A stretch of 64,000 nucleotides of DNA from Halorubrum salinum (GTDB lineage Archaea > Halobacteriota > Halobacteria > Halobacteriales > Haloferacaceae), in contig NZ_JANHDO010000005.1 of NCBI RefSeq assembly GCF_024494575.1, forward strand, positions 124,001 to 188,000. The letters run 5' to 3'. Position 1 is the first letter of the stretch, and each line of letters opens with the position of its first letter. Of this stretch, positions 1-9,184 are shown in pieces. A model generated the notes under the pieces. It searched no databases, was not told the DNA's origin, and saw only the letters and a program-made list of their open reading frames with translations. Both the position numbers and the translations under genes were made by a program.

Positions 1-165
1 ACGGTCGATGAAGGATACACCGAGCGGTCGGTCGACGAGATCGAAGCGATCCTCGACGACCACGACCTGCTCGCGACCGAGGAGGCCGACGCTGAGGACG
101 CGGAGGCCGACGGTGACGACGCGGACGACGACGCTGAGGACGCGGACGAAGACGCCGACGCCTGA
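1..165 (+). CDS. psmA: proteasome alpha subunit, C-terminal end (partial)
   Basis: The window opens inside a reading frame that stops with TGA at 163-165. The visible 54 residues contain SVDEIEAILDDHDLLATEE followed by a long Asp/Glu/Ala tail. This agrees with my memory of haloarchaeal proteasome alpha C-termini, where an EIE...L...DLLATE stretch precedes an acidic tail. PsmA forms the outer rings of the 20S proteasome that gate substrate entry. The catalytic-core fold lies outside the window, so the call rests on the tail alone. It could be another acidic-tailed protein. Confidence 0.6.
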   Translation, partial: TVDEGYTERSVDEIEAILDDHDLLATEEADAEDAEADGDDADDDAEDADEDADA

Positions 166-233
166 CGGCCCAGTCACGCGTCGGCGTCTGCCGCGGCCGC
201 TGTCTTCTTGTGTGCCGGCCGGTCGGGAGAGTT

Positions 234-1118
234 ATGCCGCCGGGGGCCGACGGCAGAGGCGTGCAGAAGACGGCACTCATCACCGGCTGTTCCTCCGGTA
301 TCGGTCGCGCCGCGGCGCACGCCTTCGCCGACGAGGAATGGACCGTGTACGCGACGGCGCGGAACCCGGCGGACATCGAGACGCTCGGCGAGGCGGGCTG
401 TGAGATCGCGACTCTCGACGTGACGGACCAGTCCGACGTCGACCGCGTCGTCGACCGCGTCCTCGACGAGGAGGGCGCGTTCGACGCGCTGGTCAACAAC
501 GCCGGCTACGGCCAGTTCGGTCCGATAGAGGAGGTGCCGACCGAGAAGGTCCGCGAGCAGTTCGACGTGAACGTATACGGCCCGCATCGACTGATCAGGG
601 CGGTGCTGCCGAGCATGCGGCGCGAGGGCGACGGGACGATCGTGAACGTCTCGTCGGTCGCCGGCCGCGTCTCGTTCCCCGGCGGCGGCGTCTACAGCGG
701 CTCGAAGTTCGCGATCGAGGCGATGTCGGACGCGCTCCGAAACGAGGTCGGAACCCACGGGATCGACGTGGTGGTCGTCGAGCCCGGCCCGGTTCGGACC
801 AACTTCGCGGACCGCGCCGAGCGCGAGGCCGGCGGACGAAGCGGCGAGACGCGAGGCGACGGCTCCGACGCGGGCCGAACCGGCGCGTACGAGGACGTGT
901 ACGCCCTGTTCGAAGACGCCGAACTCGTCGGCGGTGACGGCCCGGGATCGGTCGAGCCGGAACTGGTCGCCGACGCGATCGTGAACGCCGCGAGCGCGAC
1001 GCAGCCCCCGGCCCGCGTCCAGCCCGGAACCGCCGCCCGGGTCGGCGTCCTCGCGCGGTTCCTCCCCGACGCGGTGCTCGACGCCGGGTACGACTTCGTC
1101 CGGAAGCTCGTCTCCTGA
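234..1118 (+). CDS. short-chain dehydrogenase/reductase (SDR family)
   Basis: Classical SDR oxidoreductase using NAD(P)H; the substrate cannot be read from sequence. Near the N-terminus is the dinucleotide-binding motif TGCSSGIG, then NNAGYGQFG, and the catalytic Tyr/Lys pair YSGSK at about residues 154-158, followed by the PGPVRTNF loop typical of the family. About 294 residues, slightly long for a classical SDR because of an acidic/Gly-rich insertion after the active site (around EAGGRSGETRGDG). Start choice: ATG 234 is used. GTG 261 would begin directly at VQKTALITG and is a good alternative; ATG 210 would add only unrelated residues. It stands alone between the proteasome gene and a convergent hypothetical gene. 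Confidence 0.85.
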   Translation: MPPGADGRGVQKTALITGCSSGIGRAAAHAFADEEWTVYATARNPADIETLGEAGCEIATLDVTDQSDVDRVVDRVLDEEGAFDALVNNAGYGQFGPIEEVPTEKVREQFDVNVYGPHRLIRAVLPSMRREGDGTIVNVSSVAGRVSFPGGGVYSGSKFAIEAMSDALRNEVGTHGIDVVVVEPGPVRTNFADRAEREAGGRSGETRGDGSDAGRTGAYEDVYALFEDAELVGGDGPGSVEPELVADAIVNAASATQPPARVQPGTAARVGVLARFLPDAVLDAGYDFVRKLVS

Positions 1119-1143
1119 CGCCGCCGGCAGTCGAGACGCTCGA

Positions 1144-1683
1144 TCAGTCCCTCGCGACCCCGAACGGACTCTCTCGCTCCCGCCAGTTCCATCCCGGAAG
1201 GCGCGTCTGGAAGCCGGCCGCGAGCGCGGCGTCGAGATCGTCCGCGCCGGCGGAGCCGGGAACGCGCCCCGCGGATCCCTGCTCGCCCTCAGCGCCGTCT
1301 GACCGCTCCCGGGCGTCGCCGTCGACGTGCACGTCGACGAAGTGAAACGTCGCCTGCGCGAGCAGCGAAAGCGGTCTCCCGCCGGCGATCGTCGCCGCCA
1401 GTTCGCGGCCGAGCACTTCGTCCACGACGAACCCCGGGTAGTCGTCCGCGACGTCGAGGTCGCGGAGGATCCCCGCGAGGGCCGCGACGTTGACCGCGAC
1501 CTCGCCGTCGGCGAAGACGGTTTCGACCTCGTCGCGGTACGTCTCGACGGTGACCGTGTCCACCTCCGTCTCGAAGAGCCGACCCAGTCGGTCTCGGGCG
1601 TCGTTTATGAGCGGGACGACGACGGGGGCACGGTCGCGGACCCAGTCGCGCTCGGCACGGACCGACTCGGGAGTGACACGCAT
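1144..1683 (-). CDS. conserved haloarchaeal hypothetical protein
   Basis: 179-residue acidic, mainly helical-looking soluble protein with no signal peptide or membrane segment. I do not recognise a named family. It begins MRVTPESVRAERDW and has the regular codon use and acidic composition of its neighbours, which supports it being real rather than an antisense shadow. Residues about 120-150 are a low-complexity Gly/Ser/Asp linker, after which a short LPGWNWRE segment follows. It is transcribed towards the convergent SDR gene and divergently from the aCPSF1 gene, with about 200 bp between the two starts. Confidence 0.7.
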   Translation of the reverse strand: MRVTPESVRAERDWVRDRAPVVVPLINDARDRLGRLFETEVDTVTVETYRDEVETVFADGEVAVNVAALAGILRDLDVADDYPGFVVDEVLGRELAATIAGGRPLSLLAQATFHFVDVHVDGDARERSDGAEGEQGSAGRVPGSAGADDLDAALAAGFQTRLPGWNWRERESPFGVARD

Positions 1684-1882
1684 GCAACGCGATTCACCTT
1701 CCGGGGGCTTGCCCTTTGCGAAGGGTTTTATAACGGCCGGGACAATCCTGAGCTAAGCGGGTTTTCGCTGGCTGTTCCCGCACGGTACCACCTACGGACA
1801 GTACTCCCATTATGCCTATCCCGTCACGGTCGACCGTTTGCGACTCGACGGCGGCGGCGACCCAGACGACCCGCGGTAAGAT

Positions 1883-3808
1883 ATGAGTCAAGTCGATAAG
1901 CAACTCGATACACTGAAATCAGAGATCGAACAGGAGATTCCGAACGACATCACGGTCACCGACGTCAAATACGAGGGACCGGAGCTGGTCGTGTACACCC
2001 GCGACCCGAAGCGGTTCGCCGGCGACGGCGACCTGATCCGGCGGCTCGCCTCCAAGCTCCGCAAGCGGATCACGGTGCGCCCGGACCCGAGCGCGCTCTC
2101 GCCTCCACGCCGCGCCGAAGAGGAGGTCCGCGAGGTGATCCCCGAGGAGGCGGGCGTCACGTCGCTCGACTTCCACGAGGACACCGGTGAGGTCGTGATC
2201 GAAGCCGAGAAGCCGGGTATGGTGATCGGCCGCCGCGGCTCCACGCTCCGTGAGATAACCCAAGAGGTCGGGTGGACGCCCGAGGTCGTGCGAACGCCGC
2301 CGATCGAGTCCTCGACCGTCTCGAACGTGCGCGGGTTCCTGAAAAACGAGCGCGAGGAGCGCCGCGACATCCTCGAACGCGTCGGCCGGCAGATCCACCG
2401 CGAGGAGATGTCCGACGACGAGTGGGTCCGGATCACGACGCTCGGCTGCTGCCGCGAGGTCGGTCGCGCCGCCTTCATCCTCTCGACGCCCGAGACGCGC
2501 ATCCTCATCGATTGCGGCGACAAACCCGGCGCAGAAGGAGAAGTTCCGTACCTCCAGGTCCCCGAGGCGCTCGGCGCGGGCGCTGCGACGCTCGACGCGG
2601 TCGTCCTGACGCACGCCCACCTCGACCACTCGGCGCTTTTGCCCCTCCTGTTCAAGTACGGCTACGACGGTCCCATCTACACCACCGAGCCGACGCGCGA
2701 CCTGATGGGGCTTCTCACCCTCGACTACCTCGACGTCGCCGCCAAGGACGGCCGGACGCCCCCGTACGAGTCCGCACAGGTCCGCGAGGCGATCAAACAC
2801 ACCATCCCGCTGGAGTACGGCGACGTCACCGACGTCGCTCCCGACGTGAAGCTCACCTTCCACAACGCGGGACACATCCTCGGCAGCGCAGTCACCCACT
2901 TCCACATCGGCGACGGCCTCTACAACGTCGCGTTCTCCGGCGACATTCACTACGAGGACACTCGCCTGTTCAACGGTGCGGTCAACGACTTCCCGCGCGT
3001 CGAGACGCTCGTCCTCGAGTCCACCTACGGCGGCCGCGACGACTACCAGACCGACCAGGCCGACTCCGAGGAGGCGCTCAAGGAAGTCATCAACGAGACG
3101 TACGAGCAGGGCGGGAAGGTCGTCATCCCCGCGTTCGCCGTGGGGCGCTCTCAGGAGATCATGCTCGTCTTGGAGGAGGCGATGCGCGAGGGCGAGATCC
3201 CGGAGATGCCCGTCCACCTCGACGGGATGATCTGGGAGGCGACCGCGATCCACACCACCTACCCCGAGTACCTCCGCGACGACCTCCGCGACCGCATCTT
3301 CCACGAGGACGAGAACCCGTTCCTCGCCGACCAGTTCAACCACATCGACGCCGGAGAGGACGAGCGACAGGAGGTCGCAGACGGCGAGCAGAGTATTATC
3401 ATCTCCACGTCGGGGATGATCGAGGGCGGGCCGATCATGTCGTGGCTCCGCCACATCGGTCCCGACCCGGACTCGAACCTCGTCTTCGTCGGGTACCAGG
3501 CACAGGGAACGCTCGGCCGCAGAATCCAGAACGGCTGGGACGAGATCCCGGTCGACGGCTGGGGCGGTGGCGGCCGCGGAGACACGCTCACCCTCGAGAT
3601 GGGCACCGAAGTCGTCGACGGCTTCTCCGGGCACGCCGACAGGCAGGGCTTAGAGAACTTCGTGAAGACGATGAACCCTCGCCCCGAGAAGGTGCTCTGT
3701 GTCCACGGCGACGAGCGGTCCGTCCAGGACCTCTCGTCGGCGCTGTATCACGACTACAACATGCGGACGTTCGCGCCGAAGAACCTGGAGACGTTCCGGT
3801 TCAAGTAG
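1883..3808 (+). CDS. fttA: KH-domain beta-CASP ribonuclease aCPSF1 (FttA), transcription termination factor
   Basis: Archaeal CPSF73-like nuclease. In other archaea this family is known to cut nascent RNA at U-rich 3' ends and to terminate transcription. The 641 residues are organised as two N-terminal KH-type RNA-binding modules (about 1-150, with the GxxG-like stretch VIGRRGSTL), a metallo-beta-lactamase domain with the zinc motif HAHLDH at 244-249, a beta-CASP insert, and the C-terminal metal motifs FSGHADRQ and CVHGDE. All catalytic motifs are intact. The start MSQVDKQLDTL is typical of the family. A TTTTATAA box at about 1724-1731 could drive it with a leader of roughly 130 nt, and a second TATA-like CATTATG lies nearer to the gene. 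Confidence 0.95.
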   Translation: MSQVDKQLDTLKSEIEQEIPNDITVTDVKYEGPELVVYTRDPKRFAGDGDLIRRLASKLRKRITVRPDPSALSPPRRAEEEVREVIPEEAGVTSLDFHEDTGEVVIEAEKPGMVIGRRGSTLREITQEVGWTPEVVRTPPIESSTVSNVRGFLKNEREERRDILERVGRQIHREEMSDDEWVRITTLGCCREVGRAAFILSTPETRILIDCGDKPGAEGEVPYLQVPEALGAGAATLDAVVLTHAHLDHSALLPLLFKYGYDGPIYTTEPTRDLMGLLTLDYLDVAAKDGRTPPYESAQVREAIKHTIPLEYGDVTDVAPDVKLTFHNAGHILGSAVTHFHIGDGLYNVAFSGDIHYEDTRLFNGAVNDFPRVETLVLESTYGGRDDYQTDQADSEEALKEVINETYEQGGKVVIPAFAVGRSQEIMLVLEEAMREGEIPEMPVHLDGMIWEATAIHTTYPEYLRDDLRDRIFHEDENPFLADQFNHIDAGEDERQEVADGEQSIIISTSGMIEGGPIMSWLRHIGPDPDSNLVFVGYQAQGTLGRRIQNGWDEIPVDGWGGGGRGDTLTLEMGTEVVDGFSGHADRQGLENFVKTMNPRPEKVLCVHGDERSVQDLSSALYHDYNMRTFAPKNLETFRFK

Positions 3809-3837
3809 ACCGACCGATCGAAGAGCGGACCGCGACG

Positions 3838-4209
3838 TTACTCGTCCGACGCGTCTTCGTCGTCTCCCTCCGTTTCGACGATCTCGATGACTTCGAGCGG
3901 CACGTCGCGTAACGCGCCGCCGACTTCGCTCTTGGCGATCCGCTCGGCGTGCTCTTCGCTGTCGGCGTTGAAGATGTCGATCTCCAAGAGGAGGCCGACG
4001 AGGGCCGTGTTAGCGGCGAGAAAGGCCGCGTCGAACGGTTCGCCGCAGGCGGGACAGCCGGTGACGCCGGGTTCGACCTCGACGTACTGCTTGTCCGTCT
4101 CGTTGAGTCGCTTTCCGGCTTCGCTGACCGCGACGCCGATCGCGTCGTCGGTCTCCTCGACGTCACGGACCAACCAGGCTGCTTCCATCGCGACCGAGTA
4201 GTTGCTCAT
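3838..4209 (-). CDS. UPF0212 (DUF555) family protein
   Basis: 123-residue archaeal conserved protein starting MSNYSVAMEAAWLVRDVEETDDAIGV in pattern; function unknown. It holds one CPACG knuckle near residue 58, suggesting metal binding, and an acidic C-terminal tail. An upstream in-frame ATG at 4254 exists, but family members begin at MSNY, so 4209 is chosen. It converges on the aCPSF1 gene with a gap of only 29 bp, and lies downstream of the leu operon in the same orientation after a gap of about 90 bp containing an A6 run (plus strand). Confidence 0.88.
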   Translation of the reverse strand: MSNYSVAMEAAWLVRDVEETDDAIGVAVSEAGKRLNETDKQYVEVEPGVTGCPACGEPFDAAFLAANTALVGLLLEIDIFNADSEEHAERIAKSEVGGALRDVPLEVIEIVETEGDDEDASDE

Positions 4210-4299
4210 ACCCGAGCCGAGGAGCCGCAGGGTTTCCTTTCTTGTGGTTTGCACGCGAGCGACCGACCTCGACCGTGAAAAAACCGGGTCGCGTCCGGC

Positions 4300-5292
4300 T
4301 TACAGCCGCTCTACGACGGCCGCGGTGACCTCTTCGGTGGTCGCGTTTCCTCCAAGGTCCCCGGTTCGGGGGCCGTCGGAGAGCACGCTCTCCACGGCGT
4401 CGCGGATCTGCTGTCCCTCCTCGACGTGGCCGAGGAACTCCACCAGCATGGCCGCAGAGAGAATCGCCGCGGTCGGGTTCGCGACGCCCTCGCCCGCGAT
4501 GTCCGGAGCGGTTCCGTGGACCGGCTCGAACAGCGCGTTGTCGTGGCCGATGTTCGCGGACGGGAGCAGGCCGAGACCGCCGACCAGCCCGGCGGCCAGA
4601 TCGGAGAGCACGTCGCCCGCGAGGTTCGGGCAGACGACGACCCCGTACTGGCCGGGGTCGAGCGGGAGCTTCGTCGCGAACGCGTCCATCAGCTCCTCGT
4701 CGGCGTCGACGCCGCGCTCGTCGGCGACGGAAAGCAGCTCCTCGCGGAACCGTCCGTCGGTCTCGCGCATCACGTTCGCTTTGTGTGCGACCGTGAACCC
4801 GTCGCCGTGGTCGGGACCGCGGCCGTCCTCGACGAACTCGCAGGCGAACTCTGCGAGTTCTCGAGACGCGGACGAGGTGACGACACGCGTCAGCGTCGAC
4901 AGGTCCTCGGAGAGCCGGTCCTCGTGGCCCGCGTACACGCCCTCGGTGTTCTCGCGGAGGAAGACCACGTCGGTCTCCGGTCGGACTGCGTCGACGCCCG
5001 GGTACGCCTTCGCGGGCCGGACGTTGACGAACGAGCCGACGGCCTCCCGCAGCGGGAGGATGACGTCGGCCGCGGTCTCGCCGGCCGCGCCGAACAGCGT
5101 CGCGTCGGCGTCGGCCGCGAGATCGTAGGTCGATTGCGGGAGCGGATCGCCCGTCTCCGCTGCCACAGCGTCGCCCGCTTCCGCCTCGACGAACTCGAAC
5201 TCCACGTCGAGCGCGTCGAGCACGTCGATGGCGGCGGGCACGACCTCGTGGCCGATCCCGTCGCCCTCGATGACGGCGATCTCGTAGCTCAC
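4300..5292 (-). CDS. leuB: 3-isopropylmalate dehydrogenase LeuB
   Basis: Third step of leucine synthesis: NAD-dependent oxidation and decarboxylation of 3-isopropylmalate. 330 residues, the normal archaeal length. It starts with [13 protein letters not shown] and contains the substrate/NAD signature around [14 protein letters not shown] and the Asp-rich cofactor motif [17 protein letters not shown]. The C-terminal [16 protein letters not shown] motif matches the isopropylmalate/isocitrate dehydrogenase family. Context decides LeuB over isocitrate dehydrogenase: its ATG overlaps the stop of leuD by 4 nt (5289-5292). It is the last gene of the ilv-leu operon. Confidence 0.95.
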   Translation of the reverse strand: MSYEIAVIEGDGIGHEVVPAAIDVLDALDVEFEFVEAEAGDAVAAETGDPLPQSTYDLAADADATLFGAAGETAADVILPLREAVGSFVNVRPAKAYPGVDAVRPETDVVFLRENTEGVYAGHEDRLSEDLSTLTRVVTSSASRELAEFACEFVEDGRGPDHGDGFTVAHKANVMRETDGRFREELLSVADERGVDADEELMDAFATKLPLDPGQYGVVVCPNLAGDVLSDLAAGLVGGLGLLPSANIGHDNALFEPVHGTAPDIAGEGVANPTAAILSAAMLVEFLGHVEEGQQIRDAVESVLSDGPRTGDLGGNATTEEVTAAVVERL

Positions 5293-5957
5293 GCGCCGTC
5301 CCCCGCCGCGGGTTCGGGAACGTGTTCGTCGGGGACGTACGGCAGCGAGCGCGCGGTCTCGCGGACTGCCTCCGCGTTCGCGCCCATCAGCGCCGTCGTG
5401 TCCCAGACGCCCTCGACGAGCGCCTTCCGCTGGGCGTCGTGGACCGTCGCGTCGATCACCGTGTCGTCGTAGGTGATCGTCTCCTCGGCCACGTCGATGT
5501 CGACGTCCGCGTCCGGGTTCGCCTCGACGTAGTCCTGTAGCGCCTCGATGGCCTCCTGATCGGCCGTAACGGTGGGGATACCGAGCGCGAGGCAGTTACC
5601 CGCGAATATCTCCGCGAACGACTCGCCGACGACCGCGTCGATCCCCCAGCGCATCAGCGCCTGCGGCGCGTGCTCGCGGGACGATCCGCAGCCGAAGTTG
5701 GCGTTAACGACCAAGACGTTCGCCCCCCGGTACTTCTCCTCGTTGAACGGGTGATCCTTCTCGTTGTCCTCGTCGTCGAACCGCTGGTCGAAGAAGGCGA
5801 ACTGCCCCAGCCCGTCGAAGGTGACGACCTTCATGAACCGCGCGGGGATGATCTGGTCCGTGTCGATGTCGTTCCCGCGGACCGGAATTCCGGTCCCGGT
5901 GACTTCCGTCACCTTCTCCGCCGGAGCCTCGCCGGCGCTGAACTCGGGCGAACTCAT
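5289..5957 (-). CDS. leuD: 3-isopropylmalate dehydratase small subunit LeuD
   Basis: Small subunit of isopropylmalate isomerase, swivel domain. 222 residues from ATG 5957. The family motifs are present: [14 protein letters not shown] near the N-terminus and [15 protein letters not shown] in the middle, the serine/arginine loop that completes the active site with LeuC. An N-terminal extension of about 20 residues ([16 protein letters not shown]) precedes the conserved core. The start overlaps the leuC stop as ATGA, and its own stop overlaps the leuB start, so LeuC, LeuD and LeuB are likely translationally coupled. Confidence 0.95.
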   Translation of the reverse strand: MSSPEFSAGEAPAEKVTEVTGTGIPVRGNDIDTDQIIPARFMKVVTFDGLGQFAFFDQRFDDEDNEKDHPFNEEKYRGANVLVVNANFGCGSSREHAPQALMRWGIDAVVGESFAEIFAGNCLALGIPTVTADQEAIEALQDYVEANPDADVDIDVAEETITYDDTVIDATVHDAQRKALVEGVWDTTALMGANAEAVRETARSLPYVPDEHVPEPAAGDGA

Positions 5958-7375
5958 ACGGTCGCCACCTCCTCCATCTCGCGGACGTCGGTGACCTCGC
6001 CGGTCACCGCCGCGGCCGCGACCATGATCGGACTCATCAGCACGGTTCGCCCGTCCTTCGAGCCCTGCCGGCCGACGAAGTTCCGGTTCGAGGAGGACGC
6101 GCTCGCCTCGTCGCCCACCAACTGGTCGTCGTTCATTCCGAGACACATCGAGCATCCGGGCTCGCGCCAGTCGAAGCCGGCCTCTTTGAAGATCTCGTCG
6201 AGGCCCTCGGCCTCGGCGGCGTCGCGGACGCGCTGGCTGCCGGGGACGACCATCGCGCGCACGTCGTCTGCGACCTCGCGTCCCTCGACGAACGCCGCGG
6301 CCTCCCGCAGGTCCTTCAGGCGCGCGTTCGTACACGACCCGAGGAAGGCGACGTCGATGTCGTACCCTTCCATCGTGTCGCCCGGCTCGACGCGCATGTG
6401 CTTTTGCGCCCGCCGAGCGGTGTCGCGGTCCTCCTCGGGTAAGTCCTCGGGGTCCGGGATCGGTTCGGTGATGCCCGCGGTCTGCCCGGGCGTGGTCCCC
6501 CACGTGACGGTCGGCTCGATGGCCGACCCGTCGATCGTGACGACGTCGTCGTACTCGGCGTCCTCGTCGGTCCGAACCGACTCCCAGTACGGCTTCAGCC
6601 GCTCGAACTTCTCGGGGTCGTCGGCGAAAGCGTCGGTCTCTTTCAGCCACTGGTATGTGGTCTCGTCGGGGTTGACGTACCCCGCGCGAGCGCCGCCCTC
6701 GATCGACATGTTACAGATGGACATCCGGCCTTCCATCCCCAGTTTCTCGATGGCCTCGCCGGCGTACTCGTAGACGTGGCCGACGCCGCCGTCGGTTCCG
6801 AGCTTCCCGATGATAGTGAGGATGATGTCCTTCGCGGTGACGCCCTCGGCGAGCTCGCCGGTGACCTCGATCCTGCGGACCTTCTGTTTCTCCATGGCGA
6901 CACAGCCCGTCGCCAGCACGTCTCGGATCTGCGAGGTGCCGATCCCGAACGCCAGCGCGCCGAACGCGCCGTGCGTAGACGTGTGGGAGTCGCCACAGAC
7001 GATCGTCATCCCCGGCTGGGTGAGCCCCTGCTCCGGACCGATGACGTGGACGATCCCCTGATCGCCGGAGTCCGGGTCCGAGAAGTCGATGCCGGACCCG
7101 CGGACGTTCTCCTCCAGTTCGGCCATCATGCTTTCTGCGGCCTCGTCGCGGTACGGTCGGTCCCGGTTGCCGGTCGGCACGATGTGGTCGACCGTCGCGT
7201 GCGTCCGCTCGGGGAACGCGACCTCCTGATCGCGTTCTTTCAGCATGCCGAACGCCTGCGGGCTGGTGACCTCGTGGACGAGGTGGAGGCCGACGAACAG
7301 CTGGTCCTGTCCGGTCGGCAGCTCCGTCACCTTGTGGCGGTCCCACACCTTGTCGTACAGCGTCCCCTCGCTCAT
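5954..7375 (-). CDS. leuC: 3-isopropylmalate dehydratase large subunit LeuC
   Basis: Aconitase-family large subunit that converts 2-isopropylmalate to 3-isopropylmalate. 473 residues. It begins [19 protein letters not shown], has the [20 protein letters not shown] region, and carries the three 4Fe-4S cysteines in [10 protein letters not shown] and [10 protein letters not shown]. The last motif is followed by [11 protein letters not shown], characteristic of LeuC. Translation probably couples at both ends: the upstream 21-codon ORF ends in a TGA overlapping this ATG, and the leuD ATG overlaps this stop. Confidence 0.96.
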   Translation of the reverse strand: MSEGTLYDKVWDRHKVTELPTGQDQLFVGLHLVHEVTSPQAFGMLKERDQEVAFPERTHATVDHIVPTGNRDRPYRDEAAESMMAELEENVRGSGIDFSDPDSGDQGIVHVIGPEQGLTQPGMTIVCGDSHTSTHGAFGALAFGIGTSQIRDVLATGCVAMEKQKVRRIEVTGELAEGVTAKDIILTIIGKLGTDGGVGHVYEYAGEAIEKLGMEGRMSICNMSIEGGARAGYVNPDETTYQWLKETDAFADDPEKFERLKPYWESVRTDEDAEYDDVVTIDGSAIEPTVTWGTTPGQTAGITEPIPDPEDLPEEDRDTARRAQKHMRVEPGDTMEGYDIDVAFLGSCTNARLKDLREAAAFVEGREVADDVRAMVVPGSQRVRDAAEAEGLDEIFKEAGFDWREPGCSMCLGMNDDQLVGDEASASSSNRNFVGRQGSKDGRTVLMSPIMVAAAAVTGEVTDVREMEEVATV

Positions 7376-7437
7376 CGGGGATCACCCGCGTCGGCCGCGG
7401 TCTCTCGCGTTCGCTCCGTGACGCCGCATACGCCCAT
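7372..7437 (-). CDS. 21-residue ORF linking ilvC and leuC
   Basis: A short frame fits exactly between two operon genes. Its ATG (7435-7437) shares a base with the ilvC TGA (TGATG) and its TGA (7372-7374) overlaps the leuC ATG (ATGA). The product begins MGVCGVTER and ends DAGDPR; it has no recognisable domain. What is seen is the perfect abutment at both ends. The inference is that ribosomes finishing ilvC re-initiate here and are passed to leuC, so it may be a translational coupling device rather than a functional peptide. Chance overlap is possible in a compact GC-rich operon. Confidence 0.5.
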   Translation of the reverse strand: MGVCGVTERTRETAADAGDPR

Positions 7438-8489
7438 CACGCGGTCACCTCTGCCGACTCCTCTTCCTCCTCGTCTTCCTGCCACGCGAACAGGCCGCGG
7501 AGCTCCTCGCCGACGGCCTCGATCTCGTGATTCTTCTCGGCGTTGCGGAGCTGCGTGTACGACGGCCGCCCCGCCTGATTCTCCGAGATCCACTCGCGGG
7601 CGAAGGTGCCGTTCTGGACGTCCTCTAGGACCTCCTCCATGTTCGCTCTGACCTGATCGTCGATGATCTCGTCGCCCCGGGTGAGGCCGCCGTACTCCGC
7701 GGTGTGTGACACGGAGTCCCACATCGCTCCGAGCCCGTCCTCGTACATCAGGTCGACGATGAGCTTCATCTCGTTCATGCACTCGAAGTACGCCATCTCG
7801 GGGGAGTACCCGGCCTCGACGAGCGTCTCGTAGCCCTGTTTGATCAGCGAGGCGATGCCGCCACAGAGGACGGCCTGCTCGCCGAACAGGTCGGTCTCGG
7901 TCTCCTCTTGGAACGTCGTCTCGACGACGCCGGCGCGGGTACAACCGATCGCGGCCGCGTACGCGAGCGCCTCGTCGTGGGCCTCCCCGGTGGCGTTCTG
8001 ATACACCGCGAGCAGCCCCGGCGTCCCCTGGTCCTCCTCGTAGTTCCGGCGGACGATGTGACCCGGCGACTTCGGGGCGATCATCGTCACGTCGACGTCT
8101 TCCGGCGGCTGGATCTGGTTGTAGTGGATGTTGAAGCCGTGTGCGAACTGGAGCGTGTCGCCCGCTTCGAGGTTCGGCTCGATGGCGTTCTCGTAGACGT
8201 CCGCCTGTACCGTGTCGGGCAACAGGACGCTCACGATGTCGGCCTCGGCGGCCGCCTCGGCGGGTGTCGCGACGTCGAGCCCGTCGCTCTCTGCGACCTC
8301 CCACGAGGAACTGTCCTCGCGGAGCCCGACGACGACGTCGATCCCGCTGTCGGAGAGGTTCTGGGCGTGGGCGTGCCCCTGCGAGCCGTAGCCGAGCACG
8401 GCCACCGTCTTCTGGGCGATCGCCTCGCCGTCCGCGTCTTCGTCGTAGTATACGTTGGATTCGACCGTCTGCATGTCGTTGTCGCTCAT
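7437..8489 (-). CDS. ilvC: ketol-acid reductoisomerase IlvC
   Basis: NADPH-dependent isomeroreductase of the valine/isoleucine pathway, class I (short) form at 350 residues. It has the Rossmann motif [16 protein letters not shown] near residue 32, the substrate region [21 protein letters not shown] and the acidic metal-binding ends EQAVLCGG...YFECMNEMK. The C-terminus carries an acidic EEEEESAE tail usual for halophiles. It lies 17 nt downstream of ilvN and its stop overlaps the start of the 21-codon ORF before leuC. Confidence 0.96.
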   Translation of the reverse strand: MSDNDMQTVESNVYYDEDADGEAIAQKTVAVLGYGSQGHAHAQNLSDSGIDVVVGLREDSSSWEVAESDGLDVATPAEAAAEADIVSVLLPDTVQADVYENAIEPNLEAGDTLQFAHGFNIHYNQIQPPEDVDVTMIAPKSPGHIVRRNYEEDQGTPGLLAVYQNATGEAHDEALAYAAAIGCTRAGVVETTFQEETETDLFGEQAVLCGGIASLIKQGYETLVEAGYSPEMAYFECMNEMKLIVDLMYEDGLGAMWDSVSHTAEYGGLTRGDEIIDDQVRANMEEVLEDVQNGTFAREWISENQAGRPSYTQLRNAEKNHEIEAVGEELRGLFAWQEDEEEEESAEVTA

Positions 8490-8506
8490 GTGTATGATGT
8501 GTGTTG

Positions 8507-9184
8507 TCAGTCGTCGTGTGTGGTCGGTTCGCCGGCCGTTCCGGGTTTCTCTCCGGGTGCCGTCGGGGTGTCTCCGCGCGCGAGCGCGGTCTGTCCCGTC
8601 CGGGCGATCTCGATGATACCGAACTGCCTGAACGCGTCGAGCGCGTCGTCGATCCGGTCTTCGTCGCCGGTGAGCTGGACGGTGATCGTCCGCGGCCCCG
8701 CGTCCAGCGTCCGGCCGTCGTACATCTCAGTGACCGCGTGGACCGCGGCCGGGTCGTCCGCTTGTACCTTCAACAGGACCAGTTCGGCAGTGACGGCGTT
8801 TCCGGCGACCTCCCCGACGGAAATAACCGGTTTCAGCTTCGCCATCTGCTTTTCGATCTGGTCGATGCCGGGGTCCGTCTCCTCGACGACCATCGTGATC
8901 CGCGAGTGGCCCTCCACGGTCGTCGGTCCGACGGTGAGGCTCTCGATGTTGAACTGTCGGCGCGAGACGAGCCCGGATACTCGCGCGAGCACGCCGGGTT
9001 CGTCCTCCACGAGCGCCGAGATGACGGCGCGGCGCGACTCGTGTTCGGCCTCGACGACAGGGTCGATCCGGATCCCTTCGAGGTTCCGCCGCCCCTCGGG
9101 GTGGGGTCGCTCGTCGGGTGCCGGCTGTTCTCCGGGCATGGGCCGAGAGTCCGAGTCCGGCGCGGACGACGAGTCTCCGCTCAT
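8507..9184 (-). CDS. ilvN: acetolactate synthase regulatory subunit IlvN
   Basis: Small ACT-domain subunit that confers valine feedback control on IlvB. 225 residues from ATG 9184. After a disordered acidic N-terminal extension of about 50 residues comes an ACT domain ([22 protein letters not shown], then [12 protein letters not shown]) and the C-terminal IlvN domain with [13 protein letters not shown]. The ATG overlaps the ilvB TGA by 3 nt. The extension is longer than in bacterial IlvN; a later start is possible, but the overlap with ilvB favours this one. Confidence 0.93.
   Translation of the reverse strand: MSGDSSSAPDSDSRPMPGEQPAPDERPHPEGRRNLEGIRIDPVVEAEHESRRAVISALVEDEPGVLARVSGLVSRRQFNIESLTVGPTTVEGHSRITMVVEETDPGIDQIEKQMAKLKPVISVGEVAGNAVTAELVLLKVQADDPAAVHAVTEMYDGRTLDAGPRTITVQLTGDEDRIDDALDAFRQFGIIEIARTGQTALARGDTPTAPGEKPGTAGEPTTHDD

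Noticed and set aside
1919-3634. 571-aa open frame antisense to aCPSF1
   Set aside because: GC-rich third positions keep antisense frames open; the sense strand has full nuclease motifs.
2272-3912. 546-aa plus-strand frame overlapping aCPSF1
   Set aside because: Arg/Pro-rich composition typical of a shifted frame of a GC-rich gene.
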